The notes beneath the pieces are model-generated. The model saw only the letters and a program-made list of their open reading frames with translations, searched no databases and had not been told where the DNA came from. From Gambelia wislizenii (lineage: Eukaryota > Chordata > Lepidosauria > Squamata > Crotaphytidae): DNA of 64,000 nucleotides. The position numbers and the translations under genes are program-made. Below are positions 11,135-21,829 of this stretch, piece by piece. Numbering within the stretch: the first letter of the stretch is position 1; every line of letters begins with the position of its first letter. Location of the stretch: NCBI GenBank assembly GCA_030847615.1, contig JAUMIR010000003.1, positions 34,532,501 through 34,596,500 of the forward strand, in the 5' to 3' direction.

Positions 11135-13070
11135 GGATGCCGGCCGTGAAAGCCATTGATTTCACAGTGCACCCTCTCATTGTATCCATATGAATGCTGA
11201 ACACATATGCATGGAAAGCACATGCTTTACAAAAGAAGTGATAAATAATGTGGATGACCCATCCTTTTCCAATCCCCATAATACTCTACAGATCCTATTA
11301 ACTGCCCCATCCCATTTTAGCTCCTGTTGGACACACAGTGCCAAAAACAGTGTAGTGTCCCTGGATATTACTGCAGTTTCACTGACTCATTCGTTAGAGT
11401 TTAGACCCATAGGGTTTGCCCAGGCTGAATTCCAGAAAGCTAAATTACAATGAGGGTCTGATGTTAGATCAGAAAGGACAAGTCTTAAAAACTGCAAAGA
11501 GAACTGAACATTGGAACAGGTCAACACTGTAACTGCAACAGGTATCCACTCCTCTACATACAGAATGTTGAATGCTGTTTTAGTAAGCAATATCATATGA
11601 ATCATGTATAACCAATGATGATTTGACAGGGATTCATAATTACAGGACTGAGCATTGTGGACCAAGTGTTGATGCAGACAGCATTTAAATCTAGTGTGCT
11701 GGAACAGAGTCCTTGGAGAGCCAGCACCAGTCATCAAAGAAAATACTGGGGTAGAATGGCCTGAATCAGTAAAAGGAATCAGCATCAATACTGCAGCTCT
11801 TATACAATCTGTAGGGAAACATCGATATTTTCTAAAGAAGCAACCAGATGTGAATTTTCATTAAACAAAGAAATTGTCCAAATATGCATGTATAGCAAAT
11901 AACCTTAAAAGTTATTGTTCCAATTTTAAAACAGTAAATTTTAGTTAGACAAACTGGAGTACACATTATAGGCTGGGAGAGGATATGGAAAGAGATATCA
12001 AGAAGGAGGATGTAGCTATCTGACTGGCATAGTGAACCAAAGCACTTCAGGCCATAGCATTTCATAGAAGGCCTTTCTTTGTTAACCATAATCCCTCTTC
12101 TTAATATTGAATGTTTGGCAGATAGAATCCTGAAGTATCTTGCCGTGTGGCTGAATAAGAGATACATCATATTAGAAAGCTTTAAATGAAAATAAAAAAG
12201 GAGAATAAGAAGGCATATGATAGAAGTTAGTAGTATTCAGCCTCTCAAAGCCAAGAGCTCAGAATATATGAATAACTCAAAAACAGCCTCCAACAAATTA
12301 TCCTGCGTTTATGTGGTAACAAAGCAAACCCTCTGGAGTTTGCCACTCTTCTTATTATAGCCCAATTCCTGCTGACTACTCTACCCATTGGGATTTTCTT
12401 ATTTTTAATTTTCTTTTCAAAAATACATTTTTATAATAAATGAATGTTCAGGAAGGATATGCAGATGCTAACATTTACAACCAGACCTCAGAGAATGAAT
12501 TTGATATTAAATTCATGTCTGAGTTGTTAATTATTCACCATCATCGTTCGTGCAACTGGATAAAAATTAAAAATTAGCAAATTAGTTTTCATTTGTCTAT
12601 GTAAATTATTTAATGTTCCTTCATTTTATTATAAAAACACACAGAAATAATTTGAGACACTGAGTGTATTGGCAGGGGGGCAGGAAGGTTGCGCTGGCTA
12701 GTGCTTCATGATGTAAATTAATGCTACTAAGCACTGGGAAAAAGTTTAAAGGAAGAGGTAAAAGCAGAAGGACACTTATCTACAAGGTTTTGCTTATGTG
12801 TCAGCCAGAACAATCCTATCTTCTCAAAATACTGGGGACAGTGAGAAAACACACTACCATTACGCCTGGAAGAGGTGTCTGATGTCAGTAATTGACTGAA
12901 TGAAGACCAAGACATCCAGACAAAACCAAGCTGTAGCTAGTCAGCCAAAAGGCACACCAGGGAAAAGAGAATCATTCCAGAATTAAACCATCCCTGTAGA
13001 CAGGGATTCACAATTTAGCTGTACTCTCAGATTTTGCACTGAACCTGGATAGTAATGTTTTGGCAATGCC
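11135..13070. other. No feature seen
   Basis: AT-rich unique-looking sequence. Short open frames on both strands lack recognisable domains, and no repeat family was identified. Confidence 0.45.
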
Positions 13071-13075
13071 CAGTA

Positions 13076-13375
13076 GCGTATTTGTTGATGCCATTCAACT
13101 CTGCGTGTCCGCCATCAGAATTGCCTGAGGCTGTGCGGGTGCTGACCCAGTGCGTGGATGAGTGGGAACAAGCTGAAACTGAATCCCAGTAAGACAGAGG
13201 CTCTGTGGATTGGTGGTTTTGAGTCCAGGAACAGGGTAAACAATCTGCCCTGAAAGGAACTGTGCTCCTACTGAAGGAGCAGATTCATAGCTAACTTCTA
13301 GATCCCTCTCTGTCACTGGAAGTCTGTTTGGATTCTGTGGCACAAAGTGCCTGAAGACATAGATTTTCCTTGGTT
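13076..13375 (+). mobile_element. LINE reverse transcriptase fragment (L2/CR1 type), decayed
   Basis: A mutated YXDD region (VFVDAIQLCVS, expected YADDTQLYVS) is encoded at about 13079-13110. It is followed, after a frameshift, by WMSGNKLKLNPSKTEALWIG at about 13156-13215, the conserved segment after the catalytic box of L2/CR1-type RTs. Only the C-terminal half of the RT remains and it is non-functional. It abuts the Penelope-like tail on the right. Confidence 0.7.
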
Positions 13376-13800
13376 TTTTTCCAGGCTGTGCGGCTGTGTT
13401 CTGGAATAGTTTCTTTCTGACATTTCGCCTGCATCTGTGGCTGGCATCTTCAGAGAATGGTTGGGTAGGTGTGTGTGTGAAGTTTATATATGGTGAACCC
13501 CTGTTGGGGAGTATATGTAAATTTGTGTAATTGAATGGTTAGTTTCTGGGTATAGAAATGCAAGGGTGATTAGTGTCTGTTTGGCTAATGGTTGGTTGAT
13601 GGGCCATTATCTGCTGGAAATCTCCGTTTCCCTGAGTGGAATTCCTTTGTAAGTGTTGAGTTTTGATTCTATTGTTTTTCAAAACTGGGATCCAGATTTT
13701 GTTTACTTTTAGGGCTTCTTTCCTGTTGAAGTTGTCCAGGTGTTTGTGGATTTCACCAGCTTTGACTGGTGTTTTGCCACCCATAGCCTTTTCCGCATAG
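13376..13800 (-). mobile_element. Penelope-like element 3' portion (tentative)
   Basis: On the minus strand a short frame encodes GEIHKHLDNFNRKEALKVNK and a WIPVL segment. This resembles the conserved H-x-NNFNRE...W-PVL block near the C-terminus of Penelope-like endonuclease proteins. It is followed by a non-coding tail with 'ctctgaagatgccagccac' ending in an A-rich run. The same tail occurs twice more in the window. The assignment rests on recalled motif similarity only. Confidence 0.5.
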
Positions 13801-14045
13801 AAATAACTTAAGATGCACTACTGCATGCATGGATAACTACCTGATTGCACACTGCAATGCACACTGTTTGAGCCTCCTAGCAGCAGCTAATGCAAAATAC
13901 AGCCATTAGAGAGCTAACCAGAACTTCATATAGAAACCATATAACACCAGTGTAAGACTACAATTCAAATTGTCTTCCTCTGTTTTGCACTGGACACTGC
14001 ATAGAGGCTCCTTGTTTGTCCAAGAAAACTTAGTTTTGAGGCACT

Positions 14046-14665
14046 TAGGACTTTATCAGATGGGGTTGTAATTGCAGAATTACAGTACCGCAAATGGGTA
14101 CCCATTATCGCACAATGTCATTGTCCTGCCATGGGCACTGTGTGCTCCACCTATTAATGGATTGGCACTTTTTATTGATGGGAAAATCCATGAATAGCCC
14201 TCAATATCATCTTTTTGCAGTATTGAGCGGGCAAAATCATGTCCTGTTGTAATTGCGCAATTACAGTGTGAATGGGTTGGTCCTCTTTCCCTCTGTCCCC
14301 TTTCCCAATGAGAACACAGGATACACAGGATGCTGTTTTAATGAATTATCACCATTTCTTGTACATTTTTATCTTTGTTTAAGTGTTTATTTGTTAATTT
14401 CTTTCATTATTTATTTATGGTGTGTTTAAACAAAGTCACATCTTCTCATGAGAACAGCCAAAATCTCACCCATGCAAAATCACAGAAGTAAAATTCTTTT
14501 CTTAAACTGCTAGTTGTGGTCATGTGATGATCCTATGGTGGTAGTATTGCACGATTATGGCGATGTGTGATAATTACTGTAATCATGTCACTATGTTTCT
14601 GCTTTCCTCAATACTGGAATTACAGTGTTTTTAGACACCAGTCTGATAAAGTCTATAGTCTTGGG
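14046..14665. mobile_element. Non-autonomous TIR element, AGGACTTTATCAGA family, copy 1
   Basis: The left end reads 'taggactttatcagatggg'. The right end, near 14640-14655, has the complementary 'tctgataaagtc'. The interior is non-coding and partly palindromic, with repeated 'gtaattgcagaattacagt' type segments. Interior blocks resemble the copy at 46862-47515 in reverse orientation, including the 'tctcacccatgcaaaatcac' region. No transposase is present, and the family name is unknown to me. Confidence 0.6.
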
Positions 14666-14669
14666 ACTT

Positions 14670-15545
14670 TTGCTGAGATCCACATGGAAACCTGTAAGCT
14701 AAAGATAGAAAATGAAATTATAAGGGAGGAAAAGGGGGGGGGAGATAAATGTTTGGGGTTGAGTAGACAAGAAATTGAGTTTTCAAAATTTTATGAGCTG
14801 TATCTTTCTCTCCCAAACTCAGACTGGGATAGACTGGAGAGTAAAATCATGGATGTTGTTGTTTTGTTGTTGTTTCAGCTTTGTTCAAGTGAGGTTTTTA
14901 GTGCAAGTATTTAACTTAAAGTAAAATTGCAATGTAACATAAACCTAATAGCTGGATTTTCCTTTCCTTTCTAAAGTAAAAGTAATTTAATTGGTACCTT
15001 AACATAAATGTGGTTATTTTTTCTCCTTTCCAATGTAAAGGTAATTGTATTAGCTTATTTTTCTGATTAATGTTTAACTAGATACATTAACTCTTTCCTT
15101 ATAGCTTTCCCATCTCTGGCCATTCACAAGGAACCTATAGCTTCTTTGCTGCAACAACTCCTTTGTTCACTTGCTATTGTGTTGTTTGGGGGTACAATTT
15201 AAATGTTGATTATGATGTATTAAAGTCGTATCTGCTTGGTTCCGGACTATCTGAGTGATTTGCCATATCAGCCTGCCTACATTTTGAAATCTCACTGAGG
15301 TCCCATCAATGAAAAGCGCCACCTTACTCACTGCTGCAACACAGGAACAGAACACAATAAGGACAAAGTCATCTGAAACTGGGTCCCGTTCACAGGACAG
15401 TAAATCCTGGCATTCTGCTAAGGTACTTTTTGCTGTATCTGATACTCTCCATAGACGATAGTCATTGTAACCTGTAACAGATTATGAATCAGTAATCTGA
15501 TGAAACTCATGGGGTTGCCCAAAGTTAACAGCCAATTAGAAGGCA
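14670..15545. other. No feature seen
   Basis: AT-rich sequence without credible coding frame or recognised repeat. Confidence 0.45.
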
Positions 15546-15547
15546 CA

Positions 15548-15655
15548 TGCATTGGCATGGTTTAGGACCAAGGAGATCTGGATTCAAATCCTAACTGGGC
15601 TATGAAGCTCACTGGACATCCTTGGGTGGTCGCCCTTTCTCCCTAACCTATCTGG
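15548..15655 (+). repeat. tRNA-derived SINE fragment
   Basis: The segment with 'ctggattcaaatcctaactg' resembles the B-box part of the tRNA head, followed by the 'tgaagctcactggacatcct' body of the SINE seen intact at 26762-27000. The head and tail are lost. Confidence 0.55.
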
Positions 15656-15694
15656 AAGGTTTTTTTTGTTTTGTTTTGTTTTTTTTAATGATAG

Positions 15695-16061
15695 CAATGA
15701 TTATTATTTTATTTATTCATTTACATCCTGCCTTTCCCTCATAATGGGATTCAAAGCAGCTTACAAATGATTAAAATCTGATTAAAGCAGTACAGATTTA
15801 GAACCATACAAAAACAGCTAATGCAAAAATCTACAGAGGGGAGAAGGTGATTTTTTAAAAAAAGTATTAAGTTAAAATCATTTAAAATTCTTTTAAAGAT
15901 GCTATTTAAAAAAAAATCAGTGAAAATAGCATACCATTAAAAGCCTATCATAGTCAGTTCCTAAAATTCCTGATGGAATAGGAATGGTTTTAATTACTGG
16001 TGGAGGGAGTCATCCCAGCCTACTTAAGGAGGGAGTTCCAAAATCTGGGAGCAGTCACTGA
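15695..16061 (-). mobile_element. L2-type LINE 3' end
   Basis: Reverse-complemented, this has a decayed RT C-terminus ('ccagattttggaactccctc'), a 3' UTR, and the tail 'ttgtaagctgctttgaatcc' followed by a 'taaatgaataaataaaat' microsatellite-like end. It matches the plan of the other minus-strand L2 ends at 30786-31205 and 43407-43650. A palindromic MITE begins immediately at its right edge. Confidence 0.65.
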
Positions 16062-16283
16062 GGCTGCATCTACACTGCAGAAATAATCCAGTTTGACACC
16101 ACTTTAACTGCCATGGCTCAATTCTATGGAGTCCTGGGATTTGTAGTTTGTTGTGGCACCAGAGCTCTCTGACAGAGAACGCTAAATATCCCACAAAATT
16201 ACAGATCCCAGAATTCCATAACATTGAGCCATAGCAGTTAAAGTGGTGTCAAATTGGATTATTTCTGCAGTGCAAATGCAGCC
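16062..16283. mobile_element. 222-bp palindromic MITE, complete copy
   Basis: The left arm starts 'ggctgcatctacactgcag' and the right arm ends 'ctgcagtgcaaatgcagcc'. The arms are complementary for about 85 bases each, including 'ccactttaactgcc' and 'tcctgggatttgtagttt', and could fold into a long hairpin. No coding capacity. Related, less complete copies are at 25085-25248, 41620-41970, 51185-51335 and 56226-56480. The superfamily cannot be told from the termini. Confidence 0.75.
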
Positions 16284-16289
16284 TGAGAA

Positions 16290-16890
16290 ATGAATGATGA
16301 TACATTTCAGGGTGGAAGAGAGATGAAAAGTCTACTGGTAGATTTTCATTTCCTCAGCAAAAAAAAGGGCATCCTAACACCTTGAGAAAATAGCCATTGT
16401 TCAATTTTCATGTTATGGGAACCTTTGAGAAAATTCTTAGATACAAGAAAATTAATACAACCCCTCCCCATTTTCCCCAGTGAAAACAGTATTTTGTGCA
16501 CAGTACCATTTTCTACATCTAAAATGTTGGTTTTTACAACAGTGCTTTTTGAACAAATGAATTTTTCACCAAAATGTCCCCAAGTAAGAAAAGTCACATG
16601 AAAATGTACGAAAACCCTCATAACGTCTCCCAACAGGGCAGGGGGTATGTTTGAATGCCTTCGTTTTGCATGTGAGAATGTGAAATGAAGATCTGCATAT
16701 TTAATGTGAAGGAACACGACCCTGAGCTACTCACAGTAAAAGCAGGGGAAACATATAAATACAAATTTGAAAATTAGCATAGTTATATATATACCAACAC
16801 TATGTAGGTTTGATAAACTTGAAGAGAAGTAGCCACATGCCAGAAGTTCAACATGATTTTGGGATAACTCCTGTTCTACTAATGCTATAC
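16290..16890. other. No feature seen
   Basis: AT-rich sequence, no credible gene or recognised repeat. Confidence 0.45.
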
Positions 16891-16892
16891 GC

Positions 16893-17411
16893 TAACAAAG
16901 GACTTTATCAGATGAGCCCCTGAAACCGTTCTTTTGCTGGCATAAAAAATGCCGGCAAAAGAATGCTCCCACCACACTTACCTCTAATCCTGGAAAAGGC
17001 TTCCCCAGCAATGAAAGAGGGAGTGAACATAGCTCCATTCACTTCCCCATTCAAAATCCCACAGATTCTCGTGCAACTTCATCATGCAGGAAATTCAGAA
17101 AACCCAAAAGAACACACAAAGCACATTCACACACTTTAAAAGTCCCAAGTAGCTTTTAAAGTGTATGTGCTTTGTGTGTTCTTTTGTGTGTTTTTTCCTG
17201 AATTAGCTGCATGATGAAGTCTTGAGAGAATCTGTGGGATTTTGAACGAGGAAGTGAAAGGAGCTCTGTTCACTTCCTCTTTCATCGCTGGGGAAGCTTT
17301 TGCCAGTATTTGAGGGCAGTGTGGTGGGAGCATTCTTTTGCTGGCATAAAAATTGATTTTTTTTATGCCAGAAAAAGAACGGTTTAAGGGGCTCGTCTGA
17401 TAAAGTCCTTA
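16893..17411. mobile_element. 519-bp foldback TIR element, AGGACTTTATCAGA family, copy 2
   Basis: This is the most complete palindrome in the window. The left arm begins 'aaggactttatcagatgagc' and the right arm ends 'gctcgtctgataaagtcctt'. Complementarity continues inwards almost to the centre near 17150, where the halves meet at 'cacactttaaaagt' and 'cttttaaagtgtatg'. Subterminal 'gttcttttgctggcata' blocks also occur in the copy at 40810. No coding capacity. Confidence 0.8.
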
Positions 17412-17419
17412 GTCAGACC

Positions 17420-18058
17420 ATATCACTGCTGTATTGAAGAGGATGTGGAGAAGCTGGCACTTATCTCCACATGTGGTTTTTTGTCCTAAAATTAATGCCT
17501 TCTGGCACCAAGTGGCAAATATAATCACACAAATTACGAGACAACCAGTTCATTTTTGTCTGGCTCTCCTCCTCCTCTCTTTATTTTGTACTGAGAATAA
17601 GCAGCTGAAGAGCAGAAAATTAGTTATCTTTTTCCTTACATCTGCCCATCTTGAACTAGCACATGCCTGAAAAATGGGTGAAGTAAAGACAAACAGTTGG
17701 TGGGTATGGGACCAGTGGTTGATGAAAAAGCTATCAGCCAGAATGAACAAGTAAAAAACCACTCAACCAGAAAATAATTTTTATGAAGAATGGTACCCCT
17801 TTATTGAATTTGTCAATGAACATCAGGCAGAGATTTGTCCTCCAGCCTCCCATTTAAGCTTGTAGAAGGATGTCCTGCAAACAGATGGACTAGAAGGAAT
17901 GAATGCCTTAATTTCAGTGTAGATACCTAATGAATCTGTAATGTTTTATATCCACATTGATGATGTATTTGTTGTTCATGTGTTTATGATTTTATTTGCT
18001 TTCCTTTTGTTATCTGTTATAACAGAAAACCAATAAAAAGTTAATATTTTTTTTAAAA
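17420..18058 (+). mobile_element. L1-clade LINE 3' end, 5' truncated
   Basis: The reading frame at 17434-17670 includes CPKINAFWHQVANIITQITR and SRKLVIFFLTSAHLELAHA, both typical of the extreme C-terminus of L1 ORF2. The coding remnant continues in other frames to about 17830. A 3' UTR follows, ending in AATAAAAAG near 18030 and an A/T-rich tail. It is a different L1 subfamily from the copy at 1-3976, and the foldback element abuts its truncated 5' end. Confidence 0.72.
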
Positions 18059-18064
18059 AAGTCC

Positions 18065-18375
18065 AAAGTAACCTGGGGAGGGTCATAAAAGGTGTGTCAC
18101 TTACCTGCATGTTGCAATCTCACCCAGAAGTGTTTGTGCCAGACTGGCCATTCTTGCTGCATTTGCATGTGTACAATGGCACAAGGTTTCACACGTCGGT
18201 AATACCAGCACTAAAGTGCCACAGCCAATCCATTGACAGCTTCAGATGCCAATTAAAAAGTACAGGTTTTGGCAGGGACATAAATGCAGAAGGACAATGT
18301 CATGTGGTACACACACCATTTTGCATTTATGTGGCATAATTATGACACCGTATTTAGTGTGTCTGATAAAGTGTG
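18065..18375. mobile_element. TIR element remnant, AGGACTTTATCAGA family, copy 3
   Basis: The right end 'gtgtctgataaagt' (about 18359-18372), with the adjacent 'taattatgacaccgtattta', is the reverse complement of the left end of the copy at 40810 ('actttatcag...aaatacggcatcataacg'). The left part is diverged or truncated. Confidence 0.55.
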
Positions 18376-18379
18376 CTCA

Positions 18380-19310
18380 CAGATGATAGAAAACTCACTA
18401 AATGAAATTAATCAAGGAAGAGGTTACATGGAATTAAGCTGTACTTCGCAGCCCTGGATGGTGTTGCATAGACCTGAGCTGTCCTTTGTCTACTTGACAG
18501 AAAATGTCCTTATTGGCAAGAATTACATCTACTCCCACCCACCTTGATTTGGCTTTGCCTTTAGCCCCATCTCAACTTGGATGCAGTCCCAAGATTCTTT
18601 CCAAGTTCGAATTTGGGCCCCAGGCCCAAACTGCTTCTATATCCCTGGCATTCAAAAGCTATAGCAAATAATCTATTCCCTGACTATCAAGACAGGTGAA
18701 GGCTAAAAGCATTCACAAAAATAATATAGAGTGAGTCCCCACTTAACTGTAGTAGGAAACCTGAAGACAAACTAGTGACTATCCTTCCTCTCAGTTAAGG
18801 TCAAAAGCACTACTACCATCAAATACTGTGTTTGTCTGAATTGCAGTAATATTTATATCACATTGACCAGAAGGACAGGGAAAGATTGCCAATCCATTAT
18901 CTTGTGATGACTGCAAAATCCATTATCTTATGAAGGCAGATGATCAAAACCCATCAGTGCACATTCTGTTTTAATTTTAGACATAAAAAGAATACACTGA
19001 GTGGAGCAGATAAACAATGACAGCAGAAAGATGAGATGTAGATATATCATTAAATATGTAACATTCAGAATTCACATACCATTTACTCTTTTATAGTCAT
19101 TATAAAACATGCCAAGTTTTATTCGTTCTAAGTAATAATCCTGAATTTCAACTCTGTTATGCCAAAAAAGTGAAGGAATCAAAAATTCTGAACAAGAATG
19201 CCACATCTTAAGCTTGTAAGTAAAGCCAGCAAGAAATGGTGCCCATTTAAAACTGTAAAGCCACATGCTGTATCTATTTCATAGGTCAACATCTGACCAA
19301 TCTTAGAAAT
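18380..19310. other. No feature seen
   Basis: AT-rich sequence. Short open frames have no recognisable domains. Confidence 0.45.
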
Positions 19311-19319
19311 CATTGGTTT

Positions 19320-19648
19320 TGTTGGGGGATGATAGGACATTCAATCCCAGGCAGAGGCCAAAAATATCTCAGCAGACTCAACAGCAACCCATTCCCAAGA
19401 ATACTCACAGACAGAGTGATTGTCATCCAAACAATAGGAGTTACCTTATCTTCAATCTCAAGGCAGTTGCAATATGTACAGATATATACAGCAGATGGAC
19501 AAACTGCTATGCGAGACAACAATGTTTCTCAAGAGAGAATGTGCTCTGGATGAGCCTTCTTTTATACAGTTTCACAGGGCATTGGCTCCTTCAACCACAT
19601 GGGTTGTCTGGCCATTTTCTAAAGAGTTCAGTCTCTGACTCCTGACAG
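19320..19648 (-). mobile_element. Probable solo LTR
   Basis: On the minus strand it begins close to TGTCAGGAG and ends CCAACA, the TG...CA pattern of LTRs. It carries a TATAAAAG box (plus-strand 19559-19566) about 80 bases from its start. A GGTTT direct repeat, extendable to GGTTTTG, flanks both ends, consistent with a short target-site duplication. No internal retroviral or Gypsy sequence adjoins it, so it would be a solo LTR left by recombination. The right boundary is uncertain by one or two bases, and the family is unidentified. Confidence 0.55.
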
Positions 19649-19964
19649 GGTTTTGTCCTGTTTCATAATTTCTAGACTAAAAATTCTTAAATTTTAGTTA
19701 ACAGATTCTTAGTGGCCTGTGTGACCTTTAAAAGAGGTAAAAAGAAAGACTGCAGAAGAGTTAAGAATATCAGTTCTAGGCTCTGTACTTGCTTTATTTT
19801 TTTCTGATAGTGGAGAATAAGGTCTTCTTGACCAGGATGAACAGGCTCAGTTATCAAACAGTCTAACATTTCCTGGCTTAGGGGCCATGGTTTTAGTAAT
19901 ATGGTGCTGGTTTTGATTATATTAATGCTGAATCAAGAGATGTCATGAAAATATGAGATATATA

Positions 19965-20180
19965 CAATGGGCCCTTAGTATCTGCTGAGGTTTGATTCTA
20001 GTCCCCCCCACCATGGATCCATGGATGCTGAAGTCCATATATGTGGCACAGTAAAATGGCATCTCTTATATAAAATGGTGAACAGCAAGGTTTGCTGTGC
20101 TGTTTTTTAAAAAATATATTTTTGAGCCGTGGTTGGTAGAATCCATGGATACAGAACCCGTAGATACAGAGGGCCGACTT
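19965..20180 (-). mobile_element. Tigger-like (MER2-like) non-autonomous DNA transposon
   Basis: The left end reads 'caatgggcccttagtatctg' after a TA. The right end read in reverse is 'agtcggccctctgtatctac' followed by 'gggttctgtatccatggatt'. These resemble the 'GTCGGCCCTCCGTATCC' termini of MER2/Tigger-type pogo-like elements. The short interior has no transposase. Confidence 0.65.
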
Positions 20181-20184
20181 TCAT

Positions 20185-21715
20185 CTGTACAACATAAATA
20201 ATTTTAAATCAGTTTTTAAGTTGGAGTTTGAAAACCACTAGACTTTAAAGATACAATTCTACCAACAATGATAACAAAGAAAAAAGAATTTCTAAACATA
20301 AATTTTAAAGTATTAAATGGTTAATTCTTAAACCATGTATTCCACAATATTTTTCCCAAACCAAGTGTACAGTCCACTGATAATTTCTCCTGCACAAACC
20401 TCAGGTGGATACAAACCCCCTTGTACCATTCATTCATTTCAACTAGAAAAGACAAATTCCAGGAATATTTAACCCAAGGTCCTAAATCCATTTGTTTGTT
20501 CCAACTAGAGCAGACCTATCAGTAACTGGCAATGCGATAAGTCAACATCTATGTAAATTTCAGAGAAATAATGCATCTCCTGTGGTTAGGGTTAACAATT
20601 GGATTTAGGCTAAGGTTTTTATGAAGGAAAGAATCTGGTGAACAGAATGCTAAACTAGATGCATAGATGTTGGGTGTTTTAACAGATGTTAAATGTTGTA
20701 TGCTAATCTGTTGTTGGTCTCTGCTTTGATCCATGGGGAAAGGTGGGTAAGAAATAACAACAACATAATTATTATCATCCTCATCATCATCATGTTTTGT
20801 TTGATCTAGAATTTAATTATGTTGTTCTTGCATCATGTATTATTTCAATATCTAAAAATACAGGCACACTAAACATGTGTAACTTTACACAACTAAGCTT
20901 GATCATCCACATTTATTCCTCCTAGCAAATGAGGCCAAATTGTTAGAGTGGCTAATTAGAAAAATTATCTTCTCTTACTACCTCTGACATGGTATATGAA
21001 ACTATATGATCAAAGTCACAGTTTCCATAGGCATTTTTTTTTCAGGAGGAAGCTCTTCTGTCATTTTAATTTCTATATCAGTGAACCCAAAACAGCACCC
21101 TAAGACATTATCCAAGAGCAACATAAAATCCATTATCAAGATTAACATATCTGAAAATAGCATAAGGAACAACACTTGAAAATAGTGTATTACAGTTAAA
21201 GACTTTGCAGGGATAACAGGGATATAACAATAGCCCTTTTGCAAGTAATATAAAGACTGGTAACATAGTAGCCAAGATCCTGCATCATCCAGAAGAAAGT
21301 TCTGCCAGATGGAATTCCACTCCCTCCCTCCCTCCCCACATGCAGAAACCACCTGTGTCCTGCACCCCATGGCCATTTAGTGGCCAGGGAGTGACAACCA
21401 CATAAGGTCCAATTTTGTCCCAATAGCCAGATTCACAACAACTTCCTTGGGGAAGGTGCTTTCTGGACATCCTGGAGGATGGTGTGGTCATTGTGCACTT
21501 GGTTATAGGAAGATAGCTGGATACTATGTGGCTGTCCCCTTCCTTCCATGGCCACTAAATGGCCATGCATGGGAGGTGGGGTGGCAGAAGACTGGTGGGT
21601 TTACACAAGGGACATAATGAATATCTCCCTCTGCAATAACCATAAAAAGACACATGCAGGCATAGGTTGGACTTACACCTGCATATGTCACCAAGAGGCT
21701 GCTGGCCAAAATATT
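20185..21715. other. No gene seen; short LINE-like tail near 20690-20790
   Basis: Mostly AT-rich unique-looking DNA. The stretch at about 20690-20790 ('gctttgatccatggggaaag', then 'gtgggtaagaaataacaac') resembles a LINE 3' end with a simple-sequence tail. Nothing else was recognised. Confidence 0.4.
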
Positions 21716-21719
21716 TTTC

Positions 21720-21828
21720 AATTCAGTTTCTCTGAAGATGCCAGCCACAGATGCAGGTGAAACGTCAGAAACTATTCTAGAACACGGCCTCACAGCCTGG
21801 AAAAAAACCAAGGAAAATCTATATTTTT
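21720..21828 (+). mobile_element. Penelope-like element tail fragment (tentative)
   Basis: The copy of 'ctctgaagatgccagccac' through 'cctggaaaaaaaccaagg' matches those at 11035-11130 (same strand) and 13376-13470 (inverted). It is non-coding and only the terminal part is present. Confidence 0.45.
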
Positions 21829-21829
21829 C

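Noticed and set aside
11387..11788. 133-codon minus-strand frame
   Set aside because: No domain, no repeat-element motif, AT-rich composition; consistent with chance.
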